From: Thermothielavioides terrestris NRRL 8126
Lineage: Eukaryota; Ascomycota; Sordariomycetes; Sordariales; Chaetomiaceae
Direction of reading: 5' to 3'
Assembly: GCF_000226115.1 (NCBI RefSeq)
Contig: NC_016458.1
Coordinates: 1,860,001 to 1,924,000, forward strand
DNA length: 64,000 nucleotides
The notes beneath the pieces were generated by a model that was not told the DNA's origin, made no database searches, and saw only the letters and a list, made by a program, of their open reading frames with translations. The translations under genes were made by a program, and so were the position numbers. This document shows, piece by piece, positions 9,762 to 21,380 of the stretch (positions within the stretch are counted from its first letter, which is position 1; every line of letters begins with the position of its first letter).

Positions 9762-10874
9762 ATGGTATCAGAAAAGAAGCCGGAGCTCGGCTCCGTCATG
9801 GTCATTGGCGGCTGCGGCTTCCTGGGCCACCACGTTGTGCGCTTGCTGCTGCGCGACTACACCTGCGCCGTGTCTGTCGTCGACCTGCGCTGCACGCGCA
9901 ACCGCAGGCCCGACTCGGATGGTGTGGTCTACTACGAAGCCGACATCACCGACGTCGACAAGCTCGAGTCCGTATTCGCGAAAGCCAAGCCCGACGTCGT
10001 CATCCACACCGCCTCGCCCGCGCCGCAGGCCAACGACAGTGTCTCGCACGCCCTGTTCAAGAAGGTCAACGTCGACGGGACGGCCGCAGTGATCAAGGCG
10101 TGTCAGCATACGGGCGTCAAGGCGCTGGTGTACACGAGCTCGGCGAGTGTCATCAGCGACAACAAGAGCGATCTGATCAATGCCGACGAGCGGTGGCCCA
10201 TGGTCCGCGGCAAGGACCAGACCGAGTACTACTCGGAGACCAAGGCCGCCGCCGAAGAGCTGGTCCTGGCCGCGAACCGCGCGCCGGAATCGCCCACGTT
10301 CCTGACCTGCGCCATCCGGCCCTCCGGCATCATGGGCGAGGGCGACACCATGCAGCTGTACCACATGATCAACGTCTACCGCCAAGGCCGGACAAACGTG
10401 CAGATAGGGGACAACGACAACCTCTTCGACTTCACTTACGTCGAGAACGTGGCCCACGCCCACCTGCTCGCCGCCCGCGCCCTCCTCATCACCGCTGCCT
10501 CCAAGACGGTTCCGCTAGACCACGAGCGCGTCGACGGCGAGGCCTTCTTCATCACCAACGACAGCCCCGTCTACTTCTGGGACTATGCCCGCGCCATCTG
10601 GGCTGCCGCCGGCTGCCCCCACGGAACGGAGCATGTCCGGGTTCTGCCGCGCAGCGTCGGCCTGCTGCTCGGTGCGCTGAGCGAGGCTTTCTGCTGGGCC
10701 ATCGGCAAGCCGCCAACGTTCACCCGCCAGCGCATCATCTATGCCTGCATGACGCGCTACTACGACATCTCCAAGGCCAAGAAGCGGTTGGGGTACAAAC
10801 CCCTCGTGAGCCTAGACGAGGGTATCCGGAGGGCGGTGAAGTGGGCGTTGGAGCAGGAACAGAACAAGCAGTAA
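9762..10874 (+). CDS. erg26: sterol-4-alpha-carboxylate 3-dehydrogenase (Erg26-type)
   Basis: Intronless 370-residue member of the 3-beta-hydroxysteroid dehydrogenase/extended SDR family. The Rossmann NAD(P)-binding motif is GGCGFLG (residues 16-22), the acidic dinucleotide-binding region is VVDLR, and the catalytic pair is Tyr157-x3-Lys161 (YYSETK). RPSGIMGEGD and DFTYVENVAHAHLLAA follow, typical of Erg26. The enzyme oxidatively decarboxylates 4-alpha-carboxy sterols during C-4 demethylation in ergosterol synthesis at the ER; here that role is inferred from family. Start at 9762 places the first strand directly after a short polar tail as in the family; an upstream in-frame ATG at 9594 would add 56 low-complexity residues. 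A paralogous steroid dehydrogenase cannot be fully excluded without alignment. Confidence 0.9.
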   Translation: MVSEKKPELGSVMVIGGCGFLGHHVVRLLLRDYTCAVSVVDLRCTRNRRPDSDGVVYYEADITDVDKLESVFAKAKPDVVIHTASPAPQANDSVSHALFKKVNVDGTAAVIKACQHTGVKALVYTSSASVISDNKSDLINADERWPMVRGKDQTEYYSETKAAAEELVLAANRAPESPTFLTCAIRPSGIMGEGDTMQLYHMINVYRQGRTNVQIGDNDNLFDFTYVENVAHAHLLAARALLITAASKTVPLDHERVDGEAFFITNDSPVYFWDYARAIWAAAGCPHGTEHVRVLPRSVGLLLGALSEAFCWAIGKPPTFTRQRIIYACMTRYYDISKAKKRLGYKPLVSLDEGIRRAVKWALEQEQNKQ

Positions 10875-11874
10875 TGGATGCCATGATGGACGTGGCTAGG
10901 GTTTGGGCACCCCAGTTGAACTCGCCCATGTTATATTGCTGGCCAGTTCTAGGACTTTGTGCGAGAGTTCCGAGCATGGGCGTTTTACGCATGTTTTGAT
11001 AGATACCTATGAGGACGCACATTTGTTTCCTTCATGCGTTCATGTCTAATCACTCAATAGCGATCAAAGGGACCAGCCAACGGCCGCGGGGATAGACAAC
11101 ATGTGAATGAACAAGTTTGGTCTTTTTCGTGACTCATGCCTGCTTGCTGGAAACCCATCACCCATATTGGGTGCTCATCCACAGAGCAAGAACGTGCGGC
11201 CACACGTACAAGACGACACCCACACTTCGTTATAGGACCAATAGCTACTCCAACCCCATCCAGCTCAATTGAATGCCAATGCCCAAATCTTTTCTTTGTC
11301 CTTCCCATGGGTCAGAAGAACCCAAGCTTCCCAGCCCTCCATCCCCCACCTTGCCACCCTCGCAAGATGCTAAACCTCAGTCGTCTGTACTCCGTGACCT
11401 GGCTAACACAGGGCAAAACCAAACCCAGCTTCATGATCCCAAGAGGAACAGGCACTCTCTCACCCCAAGTTGTCCTTTCATCTTTGCTTCCTGCTCCTAC
11501 TTTCCACAGCGGAAGAAGAAAATCAACACCCCGTTTGTTCCCAAACATAAGGCAAGATCTTGCCATCAGGCCAGTGCACAACCACCGCTCCCTGTGCCCA
11601 AGACAGCTTTACAGCTCGTCCTTGGCTGCTGAAAAGAAAAAAAACACCGTGATCAAAGATGTTCGTTCATGAACAGGAAAAAGAAGAGGAGAAGACATGA
11701 CGAGCACGAATCTCAAAACGCCGAGCAACTATGCTTGCGTGCAAAGAATGAATGCATTGCAAATACGCCGTCTACGCCCCCCTCTCCCGGCCGCCCACTC
11801 CAAAGACCTCGAAACCAAAAAGCTTCCTGTCATCGGGAAGACGAAAGAGCTGAAGGATCATAATCAGCCGTCTC
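10875..11874. other. 1-kb intergenic region between convergent genes
   Basis: It lies between the stop codons of erg26 (+) and the LIM/RhoGAP gene (-). Short open frames on both strands have no recognisable content. It probably holds both 3' UTRs; nothing else is seen. Confidence 0.55.
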
Positions 11875-14800
11875 CTAGACAGTGCTGGTTGTCAACCCGC
11901 TGTTCTGTCTCCCCCACCCGGAATTTCTCCACTCCCGCTGCCCCTGGCCGCCACGCATGTTGGCGTCCGGCGTGCCACTGTGCTCGAACTGCCCGTACGG
12001 AGACTGCTGTGCCGGCGGCGCGTCATACGGTCCACCGCGCTTGGGGGACGGTGTTCCCATGTGAGGGGGCCCGGCGAAGGGTGCTGTCGGCTCCTGGACT
12101 GGTCGGACACTGCTCTCCTGCTGCTGCCACTGCGACGGGTCGGTCTCCATGCGCCTCGGTGGGGGACGGCTCGGGATCTCGTGCCGGCCGACAATCTCGC
12201 TGACATCGGCGTACTGCGTTGGACCGAGCCCGTTGGCCGCGCGTTCTGAGAGCCTCTTCAGGATCTCCTTGGTCGTGAGCTCGCCGCTGCTGCCGAAGAG
12301 AGCCGGATCGTTCAAGGCATTGACTATGTAGCCGGGCACCTAAGACTCTTGTTAATAATGGCAACCAGGAAGAAGGGAGAACCAGCGAGACAAGATTCTT
12401 ACCAAGCACATCTCCTCAATGTTCGCTATCAAGACTTCCACGGCTTCGATCGCGTACATTGGGTCGCTGTCAAGGCTGGAGGTCTTGTTCTTGTCAAAGA
12501 GAACATTGGGGGCGATGACGGTTGCCAGATTCTTGATGTCCATCTTGGATCCAGATTCGTCGTCGACCTGGTGGAACGATCCGACCCACTTCAGGAAACA
12601 AAACAGAATCTCTAGGCAGTCGCGGTTCGCTTTCGGGAGCAAGCAGCACGTCAGATGGAGACAATGCCGCATCTTCTGCTCGTCCGGGACCTTGGCCGCA
12701 GCCAGCCAGAGCCGGTAGAGCTTGTGGGTCATCAGAGGGTCTGGCAGCTCCCGCAGATAGCGCTTCAGAAGGGCGGCCACCTGGACGACATGGGTTGTGC
12801 TGAAATCCACTTCCTCCTCCTTGTCGAGCTTCTCCACCAGCTCACCGAGCTTTTTGATGTTGCCGTTCTTGCGGAAGACACCCTCGACAGATAGATCCAT
12901 CTGCTTCATGGAGGAGATGATATCGTCCACAACGGCGGGAATCCGCAGGGTGCCCGGCCCGACGCCGTCCGTGGACTCGGCACCATCTCTCTCGACGATG
13001 ACCTCCAAGGGAACACCGAAGACGCCTCTTTTCTTGACATTCTTGCGGCCGTCGTTTTTGAAGGCCTTGCCGATGTTCTTCCAAAATGTGGGTGGCTTCC
13101 TGCTCTCAATGAAGCTGAGCAACTCTTCGAGGGTGAACTCGGAGCTAACCATGGGGTGCATCGTAAGCACAGCCAGGTGCCTCACGAGGAAATATTCCAG
13201 CCCTGAGAGTTCTGAAAAATACCGCCGCGTGCGCTGGAGGGACGGATCAGCTGGCGCACGTGCTCCGGCTGCCTTGCCGTCTGAGAGGTTGCGCTGGTGC
13301 CCGCTTCCACCCGGAGCCCCTGGTCCCGGCCTGGACTCGGTGCCTGGAGAACGGAAGAACTCCTGTCGCGCCGGCGGGTAAGGCCGCTGCTCTCTGTTCG
13401 CCCGTTCCGCAGCAACAATCCGAGGGATGTCATCCAGCGTCAAGGCATCCTGGTTAGGCAGCGTCATGTCCTCTTCATCAATCGGGCCTCGCTCTTCGAC
13501 GATCTGAAAACCTTTATTCGGACCTCCCTCGCCAGGGCCTCCGCCAGCCGACCCAGGCCGCGCACTGCTGCTTTCGGGTCCATCAAGAATTCGAGACGTC
13601 CGAGCCTTCCTAAAGCTCGATGACAGGTGCTTATCCAGACGGGTGCTCTTTAGTCGCCGCACATCGTTGAGCGCGCTCTCATAGGACGATTCTCGACGAT
13701 GGTGTGCATGTTCACCCGCGTGTGGACCGGATCGACCGTCGGCAGTGCCGGAACCGTTGCCATTTGGATCGCTCGAAGATGAAGGAAGCACGCCATTGCT
13801 CCGAAGGATTTCCAAAAGCCTGGCCAGGGCCACCTGAAGTAGAAAAACGTACTGTTGCAGCTTCGTGACGTGCTCAAACGGGGCGGCATTAGGCGCGGAG
13901 TCGGGCTCGCAGGTGGTACAGAGTATCCTGCCATCGTAAGGATTCAAGCGCGCATCTTGAAGCTTCCGCCCCAGTTCCCTGCCACACCGGTAGCAACTGG
14001 CGCACGGTAGGTGCCACCTCTTGTCGCCGTTCTTGGCGCACTCGTCTTCAATCGGTTTCCGGCATAGCACGCACTGGTCTGAGTCATGGGCCGACAGCCG
14101 CGACATTCCGGACGTCAGCTGTAGGGTGGTGGTGGAGTTGTCGTCCATCTTCAGAGTCTCGAGGTCACCGAGGTCATCGAGGAAGTGGAAAAGGCCATCG
14201 GCCGTAGTGCGCTCTTTCTCTATGCGTAGCGCGCCCTGAAGGCAGATGCGAATGAGAAGCTTGAGGTAGTGGGCGAGGCCAGTGACCAGGCCCAAAAGAT
14301 CCTGGGTGACGCCAGGCTTGCCCACGGCTTTGTCCTGTGTCTTGGAGAGCAGCGAGAAGAAGGCCACGATCTTCTTACAGAGAAGCTTTGCTTCTCGTCC
14401 ATAAGCGAGCGCTACATCGAGTGCATTAGTGAGAAGGCTTCCGCACTGCGCACAGTACCATTCTTACCGTTCATATCGAGCTGGGCCATAGTGGCATCGA
14501 GCCTGTCGGCGGAGCGGAAGAGGATGTCGACGTGGAAGATGAAGCGCTTGGCAACCATGACGCCGTCGATATATGCGCCGTTGCTCACATGCAGGAGCAT
14601 GTCGGATATACAGGCGGCAGAAGATTCCTCAAAGGACGAGAGGACGCTCCAGATGCGGTAGACCTTTTCTTCCATGCGCTCCTCCTCCTGGCGAACACGC
14701 TCGCGGCCATCGGGGTCGTCCCGGATGGGGACGGTCGCCTCCTGGGGCGGGTTTAAACGGACATTCCAGAACTTGTGGATCATGTAGCATTCGGGGTGCC

Positions 14801-15579
14801 AGTGCTGGTTCTGACCGTTGCGAAAGATCTCGACGAACTGTTTGAGGATGGCGGCCTGGCAGCCGTTGCAGCGCTGGGCGAACTGGGTGGAGTAGTGGAA
14901 GTGGCAATAGACCTGGCCATCGTGCTCGTAGTAACTGTCTTGAGCCCCAAACACGGTCGGGCACAGGGAGCAGGTAAAATGGTCGACGTGGTACTTGCGA
15001 TCCAGGGCGGTAATGTATGACCCTCGCAGTGCCCCGCCGCACTGGTGGCACAGGAGCCCCAGTCGGCGGAAGTAGTCCGTCTCGCAAAGGGGGTACTGTC
15101 CTCCGCCATCCTCGTCGTCTGCCGGGAAGAATTTGGAAGCCACAATTTGGCCACAATCCTGTGCGACGGTTAACAAGGGCTCTCAGCTTTCGGGTCTCGG
15201 CATCATCACGCTGCGCACTTACGCGGCACCTGAAGCAGTCCAGGTGGAACGTCCCGTCGAGCGCACGCACGAACTGCCCAGTCAATGGCTCTCCGCATTT
15301 CTTGCAAGAGCGCACCTGGCCGCTGGCAGACCGTGCACCACGCGGTCTGGACCGATTTCTCTCCCCGCTGCGTCTTGACTCGGTGTCGGTGTCGCCGGCG
15401 CTTAGCGCGGGCGAGGCCGGTGGTCTCCCGCCCGGGCTGCCATGACCTCCGTTGTGCCGGGCAGATGGCGGGGCCAGGTTGGCGGTGTCCTGGTCCATTC
15501 GATAAGGAACGTCATCACCAGAGGCGCGGCCCTGGCCCCAGTCGCTTCCCGAGCCGCCGCCATGATCGTATCCAGCCAT
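11875..15579 (-). CDS. lrg1: Lrg1-type LIM and RhoGAP protein
   Basis: Four exons on the minus strand: 15223-15579, 14468-15158, 12403-14411 and 11875-12339, with introns of 64, 56 and 63 nt and all phases matching. The product is about 1173 residues. LIM1 (about 92-156) and LIM2 (156-219) lie near the N-terminus, then a half-LIM-like CNGC segment. A further LIM lies at about 463-517 (CVLCRKPIEDEC to CTTC). A RhoGAP domain occupies about 813-1020, with the arginine finger in GVFRKNG (about Arg863) and KRYLRELPDPL. The tail is Pro/Gln-rich. This is the architecture of yeast Lrg1 and Neurospora LRG-1, GTPase activators for Rho1 that restrain cell-wall and hyphal-tip growth. Start at 15579 is the first ATG in frame. 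Exon 3 is entered from a split GCG codon. Confidence 0.93.
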
Positions 15580-17286
15580 TGTAGACTTATCCTCAATCAA
15601 ACCACCCACTGCTGTTCATTCGCACTCTACCATGGGAAATCTGTCCGGATACGGCACCCACAGTTAGAGATGCTCGGTGCTGAGTGTCCGAGGACTGAGC
15701 ATGCGGGCGCGGAGCGGGAGTGGGGGAGAAGGGGGGGGGGACGGCGCTCTCAGTTTCAAGCAGCAGTTCGATGATATCGAGAGAATGGAGGCGCGGTTCT
15801 GACCTGTGGGGGTCAAACGGGGTTGGCGCAGTGGTCAAGGCCTTGTCGATACGGGCAGAGGCTGTGTGGGCGATGTGTGCGCAAGTGGAAGCGCTAACGT
15901 TAACAGGGCAGGCGCTGGTTTTGCGTGAGGCTGAGGCTGAGGCGACGAGGTCGAGGACACTGGCAAAGCACTCAAGCGGCGGGGGCGCCCGAGTCCCGTG
16001 CCGGCGCAGGTGCAGCTGGGTGCCGGCGTTATTCCCCTCGTTGTCGCTGGGCGAGGAGTTAATCCGGACAGATGCGCACCTGTTCGGCGACGGCTTGTTG
16101 CAGATTCCGGCGCCGTGAGGGGGGTTGGGGACGGCGAGAAGAGGTGGTGCACCGACGGTCAGGAGGAGGTTGGGTGCTTGGGATTGTGCGATCCACTGCA
16201 GTCGGGTCAGACAACAACGATCGACAACCTGAAGCCCCCGCCACGGCAGAAGCGTAATTTCCAGGGTTCCTGCCGCTGCCGCTGCCACTGCCACAGCTGC
16301 TGGAAGCTCCCAGCGAGTCCAGGTGCCCAGCAGTTGGGCCAAATGTGATACAGCTCCTTCACCGGCAGCAGGACATTGAGAGGGTGCAAGTCAGATGAGA
16401 AGCCAGAGTCAACTGGAAAAGGCTGGGTGTCTCGAGGTTCGGGCCAAGACGTGCGCACACCCAGCCTGCGAATGTTTGGAGGGGATGGATGGGCCCTGCC
16501 CTTGCAAGTTGGGCACCGGCCCCGCCCAGGAAAGTCCCCTGTCTGCAGCTAACGTTAAGTGACGGAGCACGGATTCGCAACCCCACATACACAGTGCGTG
16601 GTAAATTACCTGGTATTCAAGTTCCCCGGTTTCCTATCCTTAGTTTACGACAATTCGATGTAAGCAAGGAACCACGGCAAAAGGAACCCAGTCCGCAAGC
16701 TGGACCTTGAGGATCAAACAGAACATTTGAAGCATGCATTCGGTGACATCAAAGCAGTGGTTTTTGGCTTTTTCCACGTTGAGTATGTTCCCTCTCGGAG
16801 GGGCGTGGTATTATTATTATACCTTATTGAATACGCTGATCTTTGGAGTTTTGAAATTGGGGTTGGTAAAGTTCGGTACCTAACCTACAGGTTATCATCC
16901 CCCAGCCGATTTCCGGCCCTGAACCTACGCGGTCAGCACGAGGCAGTTTATTAATTCACCTGCGCGAAGGGCAGACTTGCTTCGACCTAACTGTCCACTG
17001 GGAGCATAATGTGCAATTCCCAACACCTACACTACAACCAATTCTTAAAGAGCAGCCAAACCCTCCCCCACCATGCTGCGGATCCATACACATCTCCATG
17101 AAGCCTAACAAGTGTGGGAGTTAATCAGAGTTAACTTATCCTCCTGGGTGTGTCCATCTTTCCCTGTTTCCCTCAACTCAACCTAAGACCTTCCTCTCTG
17201 CCTACCAGCCCGCCACGCGTCCAGCGTCATACTGCCCAAGCCCACTCCGTCCACTCTTCACCAGGGGTAGAATACTGCAGGGTGCA
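15580..17286. other. 1.7-kb intergenic region upstream of lrg1
   Basis: It probably holds the lrg1 promoter and a long 5' leader (15.6-16.4 kb) and the 3' flank of the membrane hydrolase gene. Frames at 15.6-16.3 kb on the minus strand are Ala/Ser/Pro-rich shadows without domain content. GTTAACGTTAAC-like and GGTACCTAACCTA motifs occur near 15900 and 16877. No gene is supported. Confidence 0.5.
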
Positions 17287-19102
17287 TCACAGGTCCTGCA
17301 GCACCGAAGGATTATTAACCAGCTGCTTCAATCTCTTTTCCACTGCCTGCCTCCCGCTCAAAGTATCCCAAATACGGTGGGGTGCATCGTCTACGATGTC
17401 CCAGGCTTGCAGGTTCTCGGTGAGATGGCTCAAATCTCGTTGCTGTTTCAGGTTGCCTGGTCAGTTGAGGCCTGGCCATCGCCCCCCGCTCAGGCTGTGC
17501 AATCACAATCACGTACCTTGTCTTCCCACTCGCTATCCTTGTGAATTTTCTGGCCCGAGCTGATGACCACCAGTGGAGTGCTCCCGACCTGGATGGCCCG
17601 GCTGGATATCACATCCCGCTTGGTGAGCGAGTCTGCCACTAAACTCTCCTGGAGCTTGGCAAAAATGGTCGTTCCCGACTGATACGAGGAACGGCCCCAG
17701 ACTCGGTCTGCGGCCCGCCTACCCCTGAGTATGGCCCCTAGGATGCGGTCGACTCCGCAAGGCGAGATGACGCCCCGGATCCAGAGCAAAAACCCGCGCC
17801 CAGGGGCTCCGACTCGCGAGAGCAGGTCTTCGTGCAGCGGGTCCATCATGAGGATCCCTTGTACCTCGTCCGCATGGCGAGAGCTGAAGACGCGCGAATA
17901 TAAGGAACCGATGCCTGCGCTGGCCAGTACCCAACTGGAGACATGGAAACTTTGTCAGCAATTTTACTCTGCGGGATCAAACATCAAACGCCGGGGTTGT
18001 TGCTCACGGGCCCTGCTCCCCAGCTCGGGCGAGTGCTTCGCTCAAAGCATCCGAGGCGATGCTGGCCGAGAAAGGCGACGGCGCCGTGTCGCTCTGTCTC
18101 CCGTTTTGTCAGTGTGTGTTTCTTCCGGGCGCTGGGAAATGTCGGGTCGCTTACCCAGGCCAAGCCAGGACGGTCAGCAAAGCAGAACCTGCCGATCGAC
18201 CCGTTCTTGACGGCGTTTTCGGCGAACTGCCACAAACCGCGCTCTACCGGATCCTCGCCCCCTTCAAGCAACACCGTAGTCGTCTTATTTCCGCCGGCGC
18301 CGGTCTGGTTGCCGTGGCAGTACAGGTGGATTTGGTATCGGTCCCCGTCCACCCAGTACCGCTCTCCCGGCGGAACCAGGGTCGAGTCGACGGCCCGCAG
18401 GATCAGGGTGCATGTCATCAACAACACGACCAGCGTGATGACGACCAACACGATAGTCGACAACATGACCTCGATCCACTCTAGCACAGTGCGCCTGCTC
18501 TCCGGCCGCCCGGTCAAGCGCTGCTCCTCCTCTGCTTTACCCCATTGCACCGTGCGGTCAACCGCGACGAACCAGATGGCCATCACCGCGGCCCAAACGA
18601 CGCTCACTATTCCGGCCCAAATCTCGGCGTGGCGCAGGCCCGGGACCGCGAGGATTATAATGGCGTCAGCAAGGAGCACCCCGGCGTTGACGATGCTGAG
18701 GACTCTCCCTAGCTTGCTGGGAACGGCGAAAAACAGCAGCGAGATGATCAGCGTAACAAGTGCGATCGAGGCGTAGCAGAACGCGAAGAAGGGAGAGCCG
18801 CGGACATGCAGCCCCGGCGGCGTGATGAACACATCTACGACCATCAACACCCACCATGCGAAGGCGATGCAGGTGAGCGCGACAGTCACCCAGCGCACGA
18901 GGCGGACGGTCCAGAGGTTGTACGGGGAGACGGCGGGGTCGTCGGGCGAGAGATACGGGGTGCCGTCGACGCGGTTCGGCAGAAGCCGTGTGTGCTCGTC
19001 CGGCGGGTTGCCCTCGGCCGACCGTCTCGGATCCGGGCTCTGCTCGGGCCGGTCCCGATGGGGATCCATGTCGGTGTCGCGGCGGGTCCAGAACCGCTTC
19101 AT
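17287..19102 (-). CDS. five-TM membrane protein with alpha/beta-hydrolase-like domain
   Basis: Four minus-strand exons (18155-19102, 18008-18093, 17517-17934, 17287-17442) with introns of 61, 73 and 74 nt give about 535 residues. After a polar N-terminus, hydrophobic segments lie near residues 71-93, 104-127, 134-152, 160-180 and 212-236. A soluble domain follows (from about 245): TVLLEGGEDP, FCFADRPGLAWSDTAPSPF, WVLASAGIGSLYSRVFSSRH, GILMMDPLHEDLL and a helical end. The Asp-Arg-Pro-Gly and Ser-Ala-Gly-Ile-Gly stretches sit where an alpha/beta hydrolase carries its oxyanion strand and nucleophile elbow, so a serine hydrolase is inferred; the elbow is not the usual GxSxG. Substrate is unknown. 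Start is at 19102 because the frame upstream lacks another ATG. Confidence 0.85.
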
Positions 19103-21380
19103 GGCATAGATGTGTTGCACCAGATGACGTCAAGCCCGGTTACCTTATTCTGCCGATGAACCGTTTGGATATTGCCCGTAGCCGCAGCAAAGAAATTGTT
19201 GCGAGGTGACACGATGGTAGGTGAGAGAATTGCACGCCCTGTCTTGAAGGGCGCTGCCATGATATCCAAGTAGGTAATGCGGACTTCATCATTCATTCAC
19301 TTTTCTCTCTCTTGTCGCAATTCTGGGCTCGCGACGTTGGAAACATATTCGCCACGACGAGAGGTTGGAGGGAGCAAAACTCAACGACGTCATGGTTCCC
19401 CTCATTGGCTCATCTATCGGAGTAAAAGCGGCAGAGCGCACGCTAAACGGGGGCACATGGCCTTCTTTCTTTCAGTCTGCCCTGGGATACCCGGTATAAG
19501 TCGTTCTTGGAGGTTCATCCCGCGAGACTCAAGTCCCGGCTGGCTACGACTTCAGCCCCAGGTATCGTGGAGCTACAAGCCTGCAGTTCCTCCTCAAGGA
19601 AGACAGAGACGTAGAGGGGAACGACGGAGCGGGATGGAGTGGGCAGCGGCGATGGCGCCAGCAACCGAATCCTCCTGCTTCTCGGCTCTGTTCTTGATGC
19701 CCTTGCCGGTGACGTAGGCAGCAGCACTGCGCTGGACCAGATCGGAGGCTGGCAGCGACGGTCCCTCATAGCTATGTCTCGAATCAAGGCATACTCCAGT
19801 TTCCAACATGTCCTGGTCAGCCATCACTGGATCTAGCCCAGACGTCAGCAAAGGCCCGTCTCACAAACAGTGGTGGATATTGAGCGGCCTGTCATTTGCC
19901 TCAGCATTTCCCTTTGTTTTGCATGCGCCTTGGCATCTTTGCGAGAAACGCCAGCCTTCTGGACTGCGTCCCTCCGCTGCTGCCTGAGGGTTTGGGCTGA
20001 AGGCTCGCTTGTTGCCAGCCATTCGGCCATTTTTCTGGACTTTACTGAAGAGCCAGGACCCCTTTTTGCCACGGGGCTCGGGCTCCCCTTCCGGCTTGCT
20101 CAGGGAGCTTGTTTGCTGCCCGTCATCGGTTGACGTAGGCTCTGGACTTGTCACGAGACCCCGAACGCTCCTTTTTAACGGACTGCAAATCTCGGGAGGC
20201 CATAGTTGAAGCGTTTGTGGGCACTTGGGGTTAGGAACAAGTTGGTCTGTCCTTGCCCCAGAGGATATTTGGGGTACCTGCCCCTCTGGCCTGCGATGGA
20301 TTCGCTGGGCTCAACGGCATTTTCACGATGTCTTTCTGCTCTGCCCGAGCTCCATCAAAGGTAGGCTAGCAGACCGCTCAGAAACCAGCGTTCTCGTAGC
20401 AACTGAGCTGTGGTTCTGAGAGCTCAGGCCGGACCGGCCGCCAGTGAGCTGGCGTTGCATTTGTAAGCACGGAGCCAGTCTTCCTGCAGCACAACACGAA
20501 CGAGAACTCGAAGAGTAGCTGACATTCTGGCGTCCTTCAATGCCACTGGACTTCAAGCGGCTGAACCAGGTCAGCGACAAGTGTAATCTGCCGGCCGGCG
20601 CGCAAAGGTCTCACGCGGTGTCCGCATTTTGCGGGTTGAGGTTGTAACTGGCTGGCTATAGAAAGCTGATCCTCATCTCAACGGCAACGGCGTTATGCAC
20701 TGTAACTGAGTAGCCGCGACGCATCCCCGGGCAGATACACCCTATTTAGATCACCATGGTTGTACCACAGTAACTGCTACGCAGTGCTCGTGGGTCGCAG
20801 GGACGTTCTGCTTCTGGCAGCCCGAGGCCAGACAGCCAAGTCGCTCCGCTGTTCTTCCTGTCCTTTTGCACAGTTTATTTTTATTTTTAAGTTTTTTTCC
20901 TTTTTTTGAGAAGATAGTGAAAGGGAGATCGAGCAAGCCCCAAAATGCTGTAAAGGCCCAGTCTGTGTCGCGTCGTGAATGCAGCCGCTGCGATTTGATA
21001 TCTGATAGCTAACGCTGTTCAAGTTATCAGGCCGAGGCTGGACATTCATACGCCAGCAAGCAGCAGTCATCCAAGCTCCCAAAACGCCAAGAGCGGATCA
21101 AGCGGGTCCCAGTGACCCACCTGGCAGAATATCGGAGCTGCTGATTTGCCAGATCTATCCCGCCATTGATGGCGGGGCCGCCCACTCCACTTGAACGCTC
21201 TACTGCGTATTCCGTACTTGATATGGAGTACGGTGTATGTGCACGGTGTGGCGGGGTTCGTTGACTCGGAACTCCAAACGCGCTCGCTGCCTGCAGTACC
21301 CACCCGTCACCAGTTTGTGCAAGTTACCGGTATGATCTTGTCTGGCGCTCACGGGAGAATCACCGCGAGCCCGCTAAAAG
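19103..21380. other. 2.3-kb mostly non-coding region
   Basis: It lies between the divergent starts of the membrane hydrolase and the 342-residue protein. It contains a possible decayed or fragmentary gene on the minus strand at 19.8-20.2 kb (listed separately), a T-rich tract near 20880-20900, and a TATTCCGTA motif at 21208-21216 followed by GGAGTACGG. Nothing else is supported. Confidence 0.5.
19845..20154 (-). pseudogene. possible broken or misassembled small gene
   Basis: Two overlapping minus-strand frames each look coding for part of their length. The frame from 20154 reads SPEPTSTDDGQQTSS and GEPEPRGKKGSWLFSK. The frame with ATG at 20030 reads MAEWLATSEPSAQTLRQQ then RDAVQKAGVSRKDAKAHAKQ. 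The SEPSAQ-LRQ-RRD-AGVS pattern recalls short fungal hypothetical proteins in which the phrase is followed by LHAPIGEIP, which is absent here. No intron of acceptable length joins the two frames, so a frameshift, decay or an unrecognised splice is possible. A further open stretch, MADQDMLETGVCLDSRHS, lies downstream in the third frame. Recall of the family is from memory and unverified. Confidence 0.3.

Noticed and set aside
9728..10999. Plus-strand frame of 423 codons overlapping erg26 in another phase
   Set aside because: The Arg/Pro/Ala-rich translation has no motif, while the overlapping frame carries an intact Rossmann fold and YxxxK.
15593..16342. Minus-strand frame of 249 codons upstream of lrg1
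   Set aside because: It lies in the lrg1 leader and is rich in Ala/Ser/Pro/His. It shows no conserved segment, and no splice links it to lrg1 better than the ATG at 15579.
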